50,016 nucleotides of DNA from IMG/VR virus record IMGVR_UViG_3300047678_000727, positions 1 to 50,016 of that record; one strand, 5' to 3'. This document shows, piece after piece, positions 17,094 through 24,336 of the stretch. The notes below the pieces were generated by a model that was not told the origin of the DNA, ran no database searches, and was given only the letters and a program-made list of their open reading frames with translations. Position 1 is the stretch's first letter; every line of letters begins with the position of its first letter. Source of the stretch: a virus. Made by a program: the position numbers and the translations under genes.

Positions 17094-17638
17094 CGGCGCA
17101 CGCCACGATCGACGAGCGCCGCGAGGCTGAGCGCCGGAAGTACCTCGCGCTGCACGCGCGATCCGGTGGCCGCTACGGCGGGAGCAACCACGGCCGCCGC
17201 GCGATCGTGTCGGTGCTCCTGCGCCAGCCGCGCTTTGTCGTCGACTTCGGCTGCGGCAGCAACGCCTTCATTCGCGAGCTGCGGCGCCGAGGTGCCGACG
17301 GCCTCGGGATCGACTTCGCCGACGACCGCGCCGACATCCTTGCGCCGATGCACGCGGTGCCGCTTGCTGCGGGCATCGCCGACGTCGTCACGAGCTTCGA
17401 TGCGCTCGAGCACCTGCTGCCGGAGGATGTTGATGCGGCGCTAGCCGAGATGCGGCGCATCGCCCGGCCCGGCGCGGCGTTCGTGCTCTCGGTGTCGACG
17501 CGACCGAGCCGGATCACCGCTCATGGCGAGAACCTCCATCCGACGGTGCGACCGCGGGCGTGGTGGCTCGAGCGGATCGCACGCGTCGGCCATGTCGGGC
17601 GCCCTGGCCCGTACATCGAGGGGGTGTTCCATGCGTGA
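17090..17638 (+). CDS. Class I SAM-dependent methyltransferase
   Basis: A 182-residue protein starting at GTG 17090, overlapping the upstream stop (GTGA). The SAM-binding motif I is VVDFGCGSNAF near residue 52, followed by the acidic GIDFADDRADI, post-I, then motif-like VVTSFDALEHL and the strand AAFVLSVSTRP, the standard methyltransferase-11 layout. Target is unknown. It overlaps the MptE-like gene by 8 bases, so they likely work together, perhaps on a glycan or on a modified tail component. It is not a DNA methylase of the NPPY/DPPY type. Confidence 0.75.
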   Translation: MTAHATIDERREAERRKYLALHARSGGRYGGSNHGRRAIVSVLLRQPRFVVDFGCGSNAFIRELRRRGADGLGIDFADDRADILAPMHAVPLAAGIADVVTSFDALEHLLPEDVDAALAEMRRIARPGAAFVLSVSTRPSRITAHGENLHPTVRPRAWWLERIARVGHVGRPGPYIEGVFHA

Positions 17639-18500
17639 CCACGACTCCGACATTGCCGCGCTTCATGCCGGGCTGCATGTGCGCCGACCCGCAAAGAACG
17701 GACTGCGGCTCTACACCACCGATTTCGACAGCGTCTCGCTCTGCGACTTCTACCGCGGGCGGCAGGCGTTTCTGGTGCTCTCGGGACCGTCGCTGGCGAC
17801 GCACGATCTCGCGCAGCTCACGCGGCGCGGCATCGTGACCATGGGCGTCAACAACTCGTGGGCGGTCCATCGACCGAACCTCTGGACCTGCGTCGACTCC
17901 GCGGGTCGCTTCATCGACACCGGCTGGAAGGACCCGGGCATCCTGAAGCTCGTGCCGATGTCGGCGTGGAACGAGCGGCTCCGCATCCAGAAGCCGAGCG
18001 GTGCAATGGCCGCGAGCGCCTTCCGCGTGAAGCAGATGCCCTCGGTCCTGCTCTACCGCCGCAGCGAGCACTTCGACCATCGCCGCTTCCTCGACGAGGA
18101 CGTCGTCTGCTGGGGCAACCACACCGCCACGAAGGACTCCATCGGCATCAAGGGCAAGCGCTCGGTGATGCTCGTCGCGCTGCGTCTCCTGCACTACCTC
18201 GGCTTCCGCACGGTCTACCTCGTCGGCGCGGACTTCAAGATGACGCCCGAGCAGGGCTACGCCTTCGACGAGGCACGGAGCGCCGAGGCCGTCCGCCACA
18301 ACAACGTGCTCTACGACTCGCTGAACCGGCGCTTCGAGGCGCTGCGCGATCACTTCAGGGAGCACCGCTTCGCCGTCCTGAACTGCACGCCTGAGAGTGG
18401 GCTCACCGCGTTCCCGCACATCCCGTTCGAGCAGGCGATCGAGAAGGCCTCAGCCGAGTGCGGCAAGACGATCAACACGAAGGGCTGGTACACGACATGA
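17631..18500 (+). CDS. MptE-like (DUF115) protein
   Basis: A 289-residue protein starting at ATG 17631. The order FLVLSGPSL (residues ~45-53), IVTMGVNNSW, and later VYLVGADF matches the DUF115/MptE-like Rossmann fold found in putative glycosyl- or sialic-acid-transferase-type proteins and pterin diphosphokinases. It ends ECGKTINTKGWYTT. A very similar ending is found at the end of the chimeric DUF2924 gene at 37548-38030. In phage tails such proteins probably add or process surface glycans; substrate is unknown. Confidence 0.7.
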   Translation: MRDHDSDIAALHAGLHVRRPAKNGLRLYTTDFDSVSLCDFYRGRQAFLVLSGPSLATHDLAQLTRRGIVTMGVNNSWAVHRPNLWTCVDSAGRFIDTGWKDPGILKLVPMSAWNERLRIQKPSGAMAASAFRVKQMPSVLLYRRSEHFDHRRFLDEDVVCWGNHTATKDSIGIKGKRSVMLVALRLLHYLGFRTVYLVGADFKMTPEQGYAFDEARSAEAVRHNNVLYDSLNRRFEALRDHFREHRFAVLNCTPESGLTAFPHIPFEQAIEKASAECGKTINTKGWYTT

Positions 18501-19564
18501 GCAGCGCCCAAGGCACGAAGTACTTCCTCTATATCCCCGTCTGGGCGACCACGCAGCAGCCGCCCGGCAGCGGGCCGGGCAGCAGCCAGTCCGAGCCGAC
18601 CGAGAGCACCGAGTCGGCCAGCAGCGTCATGAGCAGCGACGATCCGCCGCCGAGTTCGGAGACGGGCGGATCGAGCGGTGTGGGATCGAGTGGCGTCGGC
18701 TCCAGCGGCGTCGGGTCGAGTGGAGTTGGCTCGAGCGGCGTCGGTTCGAGTGGCGGCGGCACGGGGACCGAAGGCACGGGGCCAGGCGGGACCGGACCGG
18801 GCGGAACCGGCCCCGGTGGTACGGGCCCCGGCGGCACGGGGCCGGGCGGAACCGGTCCGGGTGGGAGCGGTTCCTCGAACTGCCTGCTCTACGGCACGCT
18901 CGTCACGATGGCCGACGGCCGCCGCGTGCCGATCGAGATGCTCGCGCCGGGCGATCTCGTTGCGTCACTCGTGGTCCCCGGCCTCAAGACCGACGTGCCC
19001 TTCGGCCGCCAGTACGAGTGGATGTCGACCTGGGGCCTCGTTGGCGCGAGCCTCAAGCCCGCGCGCCTCGCGAGCGTCCAGCTCGGCGAGCACGACGGCT
19101 TCTTCCTCATCAACGGCCGCATCAAGGCGACGTTCGAGCACCCATTCCTCATCCGCCGCGAACACGAGGGTCAGGATGCGTGGGGCTTCTGCGCCGCGGA
19201 ACTGCTCGGCGTCGGCGACATCCTCATCGTGCGACAGCCTGGGGCGACCGACGACGGCCTCGCCGAGGAGCCGATCGTCACCATCGAACGGATCGCCGGG
19301 CGCGTCCGGACGGTCGCGCTCTGCGTGCCCGGCACGAACACCTTCCTCGCCGATGGCGCGTGGACACACAACACCTTCGGGCCGTCCATCCTGACCCAGA
19401 CGTCCGGCAGCAGTTCGAGCAGCAGCGGCAGCTCCAGCGGGAGCAAGTCGAGCGGATCGAGCTTCTCGAGCAGCAGCGGCTCGCCGGTGCTCACGCAGTT
19501 CACCCAGTCGAGCTTCACCTTCGGGGCCAGCAGCGGGAGCGTCGGGCTCACGAACAAGGGCTGA
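18497..19564 (+). CDS. Hint-domain (intein/hedgehog-type) low-complexity tail-end protein, copy A
   Basis: A 355-residue protein with three parts. The N-terminal 23 residues contain YFLYIPVWATTQQPP, shared with copy B. A Ser/Gly region with GVGSS and GTGPGG repeats follows. Residues ~129-292 are a Hint domain: Cys129 opening CLLYGTLVTMADGRRVPIEM, TFEH (Thr212-His215), and terminal VPGTNTFLADGAWTHNT with His291-Asn292, then Thr293. All catalytic positions are present, and Thr293 could act as +1 nucleophile, so splicing or cleavage is possible. The C-terminus is Ser-rich. It ends the phage operon. Function is unknown; autoprocessing of a tail/surface protein is the natural guess. Confidence 0.8.
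   Translation: MSSAQGTKYFLYIPVWATTQQPPGSGPGSSQSEPTESTESASSVMSSDDPPPSSETGGSSGVGSSGVGSSGVGSSGVGSSGVGSSGGGTGTEGTGPGGTGPGGTGPGGTGPGGTGPGGTGPGGSGSSNCLLYGTLVTMADGRRVPIEMLAPGDLVASLVVPGLKTDVPFGRQYEWMSTWGLVGASLKPARLASVQLGEHDGFFLINGRIKATFEHPFLIRREHEGQDAWGFCAAELLGVGDILIVRQPGATDDGLAEEPIVTIERIAGRVRTVALCVPGTNTFLADGAWTHNTFGPSILTQTSGSSSSSSGSSSGSKSSGSSFSSSSGSPVLTQFTQSSFTFGASSGSVGLTNKG
18667..18872 (+). repeat. Tandem in-gene repeats encoding GVGSS and GTGPGG
   Basis: Inside Hint copy A, a run of about five to six 15-base units encoding (SG)VGSS (about 18667-18755) is followed by about six 15- to 18-base units encoding GTGPGG (about 18774-18872). Spacer-like low-complexity linkers of this kind can change length by slippage. 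The paralog at 38027-39043 has a different but equally repetitive GGGTGGT linker (about 38240-38360). Confidence 0.75.
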
Positions 19565-19641
19565 TCGGGGCCTACTGACGGAGCGAGCCGCGCCGGATGG
19601 GCCGGTCGCTGACACCCTGCCGTCACCGGTCGGGCCGTGAG

Positions 19642-19673
19642 CAGTTGACAGCAACTGCCAGAGAGACTTTCAT
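19642..19673 (+). promoter_or_regulatory. Palindromic operator / leaderless promoter of defence cassette 1
   Basis: CAGTTG-ACAG-CAACTG (19642-19657) is a perfect 6-bp-arm inverted repeat that contains the -35 box TTGACA (19645-19650). A 17-base spacer leads to TTTCAT (19668-19673). The expected transcription start is about 7 bases on, i.e. at the A of the HTH gene's ATG (19680), so the message may be leaderless. The nearly same element occurs at 40964-40995. Binding by the HTH product (autoregulation) is the natural hypothesis. Confidence 0.6.
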
Positions 19674-19679
19674 GCCCGC

Positions 19680-19925
19680 ATGGCCGCGACCCGCCGTCAG
19701 CCCGTCCCCCGGAAAGCCAAGCCCGCCTCAGCGGGCCGGGCTGCCGTGCCGACCGACGCGGTCTACACGATCGACGAGCTGGCGATCTACCTGAAGCTCC
19801 CGAAGCGGACGCTCTACAAGCTGGCGCAGGAGGGCACGATCCCCGGCCACAAGGTGGGGAGGCATTGGCGGTTTCTGCGTGAGACCATTGATACCTGGCT
19901 TCGTAGCGGGGACGCGGTGTCATGA
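19680..19925 (+). CDS. Excisionase/MerR-type HTH regulator of cassette 1
   Basis: An 81-residue protein with a flexible basic N-terminus and a single helix-turn-helix of the AlpA/excisionase type: VYTIDELAIYLKLPKRTLYKLAQEG then IPGHKVGRHWRFLRETIDTWL. It ends GDAVS, its stop overlapping the SNF2 start (ATGA). The paralog at 41003-41239 shares the whole HTH core at protein and DNA level. The protein likely controls the downstream restriction genes through the palindrome at 19642-19657. DNA binding is certain from the fold pattern; the regulatory role is inferred. Confidence 0.82.
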   Translation: MAATRRQPVPRKAKPASAGRAAVPTDAVYTIDELAIYLKLPKRTLYKLAQEGTIPGHKVGRHWRFLRETIDTWLRSGDAVS

Positions 19926-22804
19926 CTGCGATCAGTCCGCATCAAGCCTGCTACTACGCCCACGAACTGACCCGCCTAGGCGCGGTCGGCGAGATGGACC
20001 GCCTGTCCACCACGCTCTTCGACTCGAAGGTCGATCTCAACCCCCACCAGGTTGAGGCCGCACTCTTTGCCATCTCCAATCCCCTCCAGAAAGGCGTCAT
20101 CCTCGCGGACGAGGTGGGCCTCGGAAAGACCATTGAGGCAGGCCTTGTCCTATGCCAGCGATGGGCCGAGCGTCGACGCCGCCTAGTCGTGGTTGCCCCT
20201 GCTCATATCCGAAAACAGTGGCAGACAGAGTTGGCCGAGAAGTTCAACCTGCCCGCCGTCGTTCTGGATCGCCGAGTGTGGAACCAGCTGCGAGCAGAGG
20301 GGCAGCCATACCCTTTTGATTGCGGGAAGATCATCGTCATCTCATACGGCTTCGCCGCCCGGATGAAGGACGATCTGCGCGCGATCCCATTCGACCTTGT
20401 GGTGCTGGACGAAGCGCACAAGCTCCGCAATGCCTATCAGCCCAGTCGGAAGGACGGACAAGCGGTGCGATGGGCCTTTGAGCTGAGACAGAAGCTGCTG
20501 CTCACGGCAACACCGCTCCAGAACAGCCTTCTGGAGCTTTACGGCCTGGGTTGGCTGATCGACGACCACGTCTTCGGCGACAAGAGCGCGTTCCAGTCGC
20601 GCTACTGCAACGCTGGTGGCGATCTCGTTGGTCTTCGCGCTCGCCTCGCGCAGGTGTGCAAGCGCACGCTCCGTAAGGACTGCTCGTACATCAACTACAA
20701 GAAGCGGCAGGCGATGACCCATCCGTTCCCGCAGACGGAGGAGGAAAAAGAGCTCCACCAGGACGTGGTGGACTTCATGACGCGGGAAATCAGCTTCGCG
20801 TTCCCGCAGCGCCAGCGCCAACTGATCGAGATGATCTTGTTCAAGACGCTGGCCTCATCGCCACAGGCGCTCGCGAGCACGCTCGGCACCATGCGCAAGC
20901 GTCTGATCTCACTACGCGATGGTCTGCCCGAAGGCTCCGAAGATGATCTCCTCGACGCCCTGGCCGAGGATGAGGACATCGACATTGATGCGCTGGTCGA
21001 GCAGCTCGATGGCGCCGAGGGCACCGCTGGCCCGTCCAGCCCCATCGTTCAAGGCAAGCTGCTTGCGGGCGAACTCGCGCAGATCGACTCCCTGATCGCG
21101 CGAGCAGAGAGGATCGGCAGCGACAGCAAGTCGAAGGCACTTCTCAAGGCTCTGGACGCCGCGTTTGGGCGCCTGAAAGAACTCGGCGCGACGCGCAAGG
21201 CCCTGATCTTCACGGAGAGCCGTAAGACCCAGGCGTTCCTAGCGGCCTATCTCGAGGCCAACGGCTACGCACGCAAGGTTGTCGTCTTCAACGGCTCCAA
21301 CACGCACCCCAGCGCGAAGCAGGCCTACGACCGTTTCACCAGCAGGCATACTGGCACCGACAAGCTCACCGGCTCGAAGGCCGTCGACATCCGGTCAGCT
21401 CTCATCGAGGAGTTCCGCGATCACGGGGAGATTCTGCTCGCAACCGAGGCAGCCGCAGAAGGCGTGAACCTTCAGTTTTGCTCGCTGGTCGTCAACTACG
21501 ACCTGCCGTGGAACCCGCAGCGGATCGAGCAGCGCATCGGTCGTTGTCACCGTTACGGACAGCAGCACGACGTGGTCGTCGTCAATTTCCTCTCGGAGGG
21601 TAACCTCGCCGATCGGCGCGTCCAGGATCTCCTTCAGCAGAAGTTCAGCTTGTTCGATGGGCTCTTCGGTGCCAGCGATGAAGTGCTGGGCGCGATCGAG
21701 GAAGGTGTGGACTTCGAGAAGCGCGTGCTGGCGATCCTTAAGACCTGCCGGACCGACGAGGAGATCGCGCGGGCCTTCGACGCCCTCCAGCAGGAACTCG
21801 AAGCCACGATCTCGCAGAAGATGACGCAGGCCCAGCAGCAGCTCTTTGAGCACTTCGACGCAGATGTCCACGAGCGATTGAAGATCCGCGGGCAGGACGC
21901 GCAGGTTGCCCTCGACCGCGTTGGTGAGAGATTTTGGAAGCTCGCGCACTGGGGTCTCGACGGTCGGGCAACCTTCGACGATTCCCGTCTTGGGTTCGAC
22001 CTCTCGGCCGCGCCGTCCCCGGACGTCCCGGCCGGTCGCTACCGCCTCATCTCCGCGGCACACTCCGAGGAGGACTATGCGGCGACCGAGGCACACCTGC
22101 TCCGGTTGTCCAGTCCGCTGGGGCAGTGGCTCCTTGGCACCGCAAAGACTCAGACCCTGACATCAGCGACCGTCCGGTTCGACGTGAGCAACCACGACCG
22201 CAAGATCAGCATGCTCAAGCCGCTGGTCGGCAAGCGCGGTTGGTTGCGGCTCGACAAGCTGACGCTGGATAGCGATGCGCGCGAAGAGTTCCTGCTCTTC
22301 ACCGCTGTCACTGATGAGGGCGACAACATCGATCAAGAGCTCCTCCACCGCCTGATGGATGTCTCTGGCAGCGTGGCCGCAGATGCGAGCGAGTGTGTCC
22401 CGCCTGAAGACCGCCTGACGGCCGACGCCGACCGACTGACAAGAGCGAGCCTCGCGCGAGCGAGCGAGGCGGGTGACGACCGCTTCCGGAGAGTCCAGAC
22501 TCAGGTCAACCAGTGGGCGGACGACAAGATCGCCGCCGCCGAGCTGGAACTGGATTCCATCAGGCGTGACCTTCGTGCCGCCCGACGCCAGGCCGACCTC
22601 GCAGAAACCGTGGCTGCACAGCAGCAGTCGATGGAGCAAGTGACGCAGCTTGAAGCGAGACGCCGCCGCGCCCGGCGGAACATCGATGATGTCGAGGACA
22701 CCGTCGAACTGGAACGACAGAGGCTCCTTCAGCAGCTCCAGGCTCGTTGCCAACAGCACCACTCACGCGAACACCTGTTCACTCTCCGCTTCGAAGCGGC
22801 CTGA
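19922..22804 (+). CDS. RapA-like SNF2-family helicase/ATPase of a restriction system
   Basis: A 960-residue superfamily 2 translocase. The first RecA domain has motif I DEVGLGKT (residues ~63-70) and DEAH (163-166), followed by LLTATPLQNS; the second shows EAAAEGVNLQFCSLVVNYDLPWNP and QRIGRCHRYGQ. A long C-terminal coiled-coil region (LEARRRRARRNIDDVEDTVEL) follows. The layout resembles RapA/HepA-like SNF2 proteins found beside type III-like methylases and in DISARM (DrmD), but other DISARM genes are missing here. It probably translocates on DNA to recognise or process foreign DNA together with the next two gene products. Confidence 0.85.
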   Translation: MTAISPHQACYYAHELTRLGAVGEMDRLSTTLFDSKVDLNPHQVEAALFAISNPLQKGVILADEVGLGKTIEAGLVLCQRWAERRRRLVVVAPAHIRKQWQTELAEKFNLPAVVLDRRVWNQLRAEGQPYPFDCGKIIVISYGFAARMKDDLRAIPFDLVVLDEAHKLRNAYQPSRKDGQAVRWAFELRQKLLLTATPLQNSLLELYGLGWLIDDHVFGDKSAFQSRYCNAGGDLVGLRARLAQVCKRTLRKDCSYINYKKRQAMTHPFPQTEEEKELHQDVVDFMTREISFAFPQRQRQLIEMILFKTLASSPQALASTLGTMRKRLISLRDGLPEGSEDDLLDALAEDEDIDIDALVEQLDGAEGTAGPSSPIVQGKLLAGELAQIDSLIARAERIGSDSKSKALLKALDAAFGRLKELGATRKALIFTESRKTQAFLAAYLEANGYARKVVVFNGSNTHPSAKQAYDRFTSRHTGTDKLTGSKAVDIRSALIEEFRDHGEILLATEAAAEGVNLQFCSLVVNYDLPWNPQRIEQRIGRCHRYGQQHDVVVVNFLSEGNLADRRVQDLLQQKFSLFDGLFGASDEVLGAIEEGVDFEKRVLAILKTCRTDEEIARAFDALQQELEATISQKMTQAQQQLFEHFDADVHERLKIRGQDAQVALDRVGERFWKLAHWGLDGRATFDDSRLGFDLSAAPSPDVPAGRYRLISAAHSEEDYAATEAHLLRLSSPLGQWLLGTAKTQTLTSATVRFDVSNHDRKISMLKPLVGKRGWLRLDKLTLDSDAREEFLLFTAVTDEGDNIDQELLHRLMDVSGSVAADASECVPPEDRLTADADRLTRASLARASEAGDDRFRRVQTQVNQWADDKIAAAELELDSIRRDLRAARRQADLAETVAAQQQSMEQVTQLEARRRRARRNIDDVEDTVELERQRLLQQLQARCQQHHSREHLFTLRFEAA

Positions 22805-22821
22805 TACAGCATTGAAACGTC

Positions 22822-24336
22822 ATGCCCACCCCGAACACCGCGATCACGGATAGCAAGTTCAACGCCCTCAAGGCCAAGCTGAGGGAGTTGTTCGAGCTCG
22901 ACAAGTCCGACCTGGACTTCGGCATCTATCGCATAATCGCCGCCAAGAACAAGGAAGTCACCGAGTTCCTCGACCGCCAGTTGAAGGATGTGGTCCGTGG
23001 AACGCTCGCGGCGCACGGGGCCGGGGCTGCCGATCAGGTGCAAGCCGAGTTGGACAAGGTGATCGAGCAGGCTCGCGCCCTCGGGGCCGATCCTGAGACG
23101 CTGCCCAAGGTAAGAGACCTACGCGCCCGGCTGGAGTCCGCGGGCGGTGCGGCATCCGCTGACCTCGAAGCCGACATCTACAACCACCTGTTGGCCTTCT
23201 TCGGGCGCTACTACGACGAGGGCGATTTCATTTCGCAGCGTCGGTACAAGGGCGACACCTACGCGATCCCGTACAGCGGCGAAGAGGTGACGCTCCACTG
23301 GGCCAACAAGGACCAGTACTACATCAAGTCCGGCGAGTGGCACAAGGACTACCGCTTCAAGATCGGGGACAAGATCGTCCGCTTCAAGTTGGTCGAAGCC
23401 ACGCAGGAGGTCGGCAACAACAAGGAAGCGGACGACGCCAAGCGACGCTACATCCTCGCGGCAGAGAATCCCGTCGAGGAGTCACCAAACACCTTGACGC
23501 TGCGCTTCGAGTTCCGCGTGCCAACGCAGGCCGACAAGGACCGTGCCGCCGCCGGCGCCGTCACCGTGTTCGGCGGCGACTATGCCAAGGCCACAAGCCC
23601 CAAGAAGGGTGACGAGCGAGAGCAGTTCTGCGCCGACGCTGAGAAGCGAGTGATTGCTGCGATGCCCGAGGCGTGGAAGACGTTGGTCGCCGTCCCCGGG
23701 GCCGCCGCCACGGCGGACAAGCCCGCACGATCGCTCCTCGGCAAGCATCTGGATCATTTCTCCGCGCGCAACACCTTCGACTACTTCATCCACAAGGACT
23801 TGGGCAGCTTCCTTCGCCGCGAGTTGGATTTCTACATCAAGAACGAGGTGGTGCGACTGGACGATCTGGAGTCGCTTCCGCCCGACCGCCTGCAGCGCGT
23901 GCAAGGCAAGGTCAAGGCTATCCGCGCCGTGGCCAGCCGCCTGATCGCGTTCCTCAGCTCGCTCGAAGACTTCCAGAAGAAAATGTGGCTCAAGAAGAAA
24001 TTCGTGCTCAACACGAACTGGCTCGTGACCGTGGACCGCCTCCCGCCGGCACTGCGCGATGTGGTCGTAGCAAGCGCCGAGCAGTGGGCCGAGTGGGAGC
24101 GGCTGGGCTTCAAGCCGGAGAACATGGGTGACGCCGGACTGTTCGGGGGGCGGCGTGGGGAACCCGAGCGTACCTGGACGCGTGCGACAAGCTGGTCGTG
24201 GATACGCGGTTCTTTGGATCAGAGTTCACATCCGAGTTGCTCTGCGGAGACACGGTGCTCTGCGGTGCGAGCACGGCGGACGAGTGCACCGCAGGGACGG
24301 TCGTTTCTGGCGACAATTTCCACGCGATTAGGCTAA
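22822..24336 (+). CDS. Type III-like Mod methyltransferase, N-terminal fragment
   Basis: Frame 1 encodes the N-terminal part of a site-specific adenine methyltransferase: a helical start (KFNALKAKLRELFELDKSDLDFGIYRII), YIKSGEWHKDYRFKIG, and KPENMGDAGLFGG. Near 24145-24150 the frame becomes nonsense (RRGEPERTWTRATSW), while the expected continuation GTRAYLDACDKLVVDTRFFG is read in frame 3 from the same bases. Thus a single base is missing (or slippage is needed) in the G6 tract. The reading to 24336 is an artefact of the wrong frame. Spacing to the SNF2 stop is 17 bases. Confidence 0.8.
   Translation: MPTPNTAITDSKFNALKAKLRELFELDKSDLDFGIYRIIAAKNKEVTEFLDRQLKDVVRGTLAAHGAGAADQVQAELDKVIEQARALGADPETLPKVRDLRARLESAGGAASADLEADIYNHLLAFFGRYYDEGDFISQRRYKGDTYAIPYSGEEVTLHWANKDQYYIKSGEWHKDYRFKIGDKIVRFKLVEATQEVGNNKEADDAKRRYILAAENPVEESPNTLTLRFEFRVPTQADKDRAAAGAVTVFGGDYAKATSPKKGDEREQFCADAEKRVIAAMPEAWKTLVAVPGAAATADKPARSLLGKHLDHFSARNTFDYFIHKDLGSFLRRELDFYIKNEVVRLDDLESLPPDRLQRVQGKVKAIRAVASRLIAFLSSLEDFQKKMWLKKKFVLNTNWLVTVDRLPPALRDVVVASAEQWAEWERLGFKPENMGDAGLFGGRRGEPERTWTRATSWSWIRGSLDQSSHPSCSAETRCSAVRARRTSAPQGRSFLATISTRLG
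24145..24150 (+). other. G6 homopolymer at the methyltransferase frame break
   Basis: TTC-GGG-GGG-(G)CG GCG TGG GGA ACC: with a seventh G the two frames join as LFGGAAWGTRAYLDACDKL. The sequence shows six Gs, so the break is a one-base deficit. It could be an assembly error, a mutation, or phase variation by slippage. Confidence 0.75.

Noticed and set aside
18667-18872. CRISPR-like tandem repeat
   Set aside because: Units of 15-18 bases without unique spacers, in frame with a Ser/Gly linker; in-gene low-complexity repeat.
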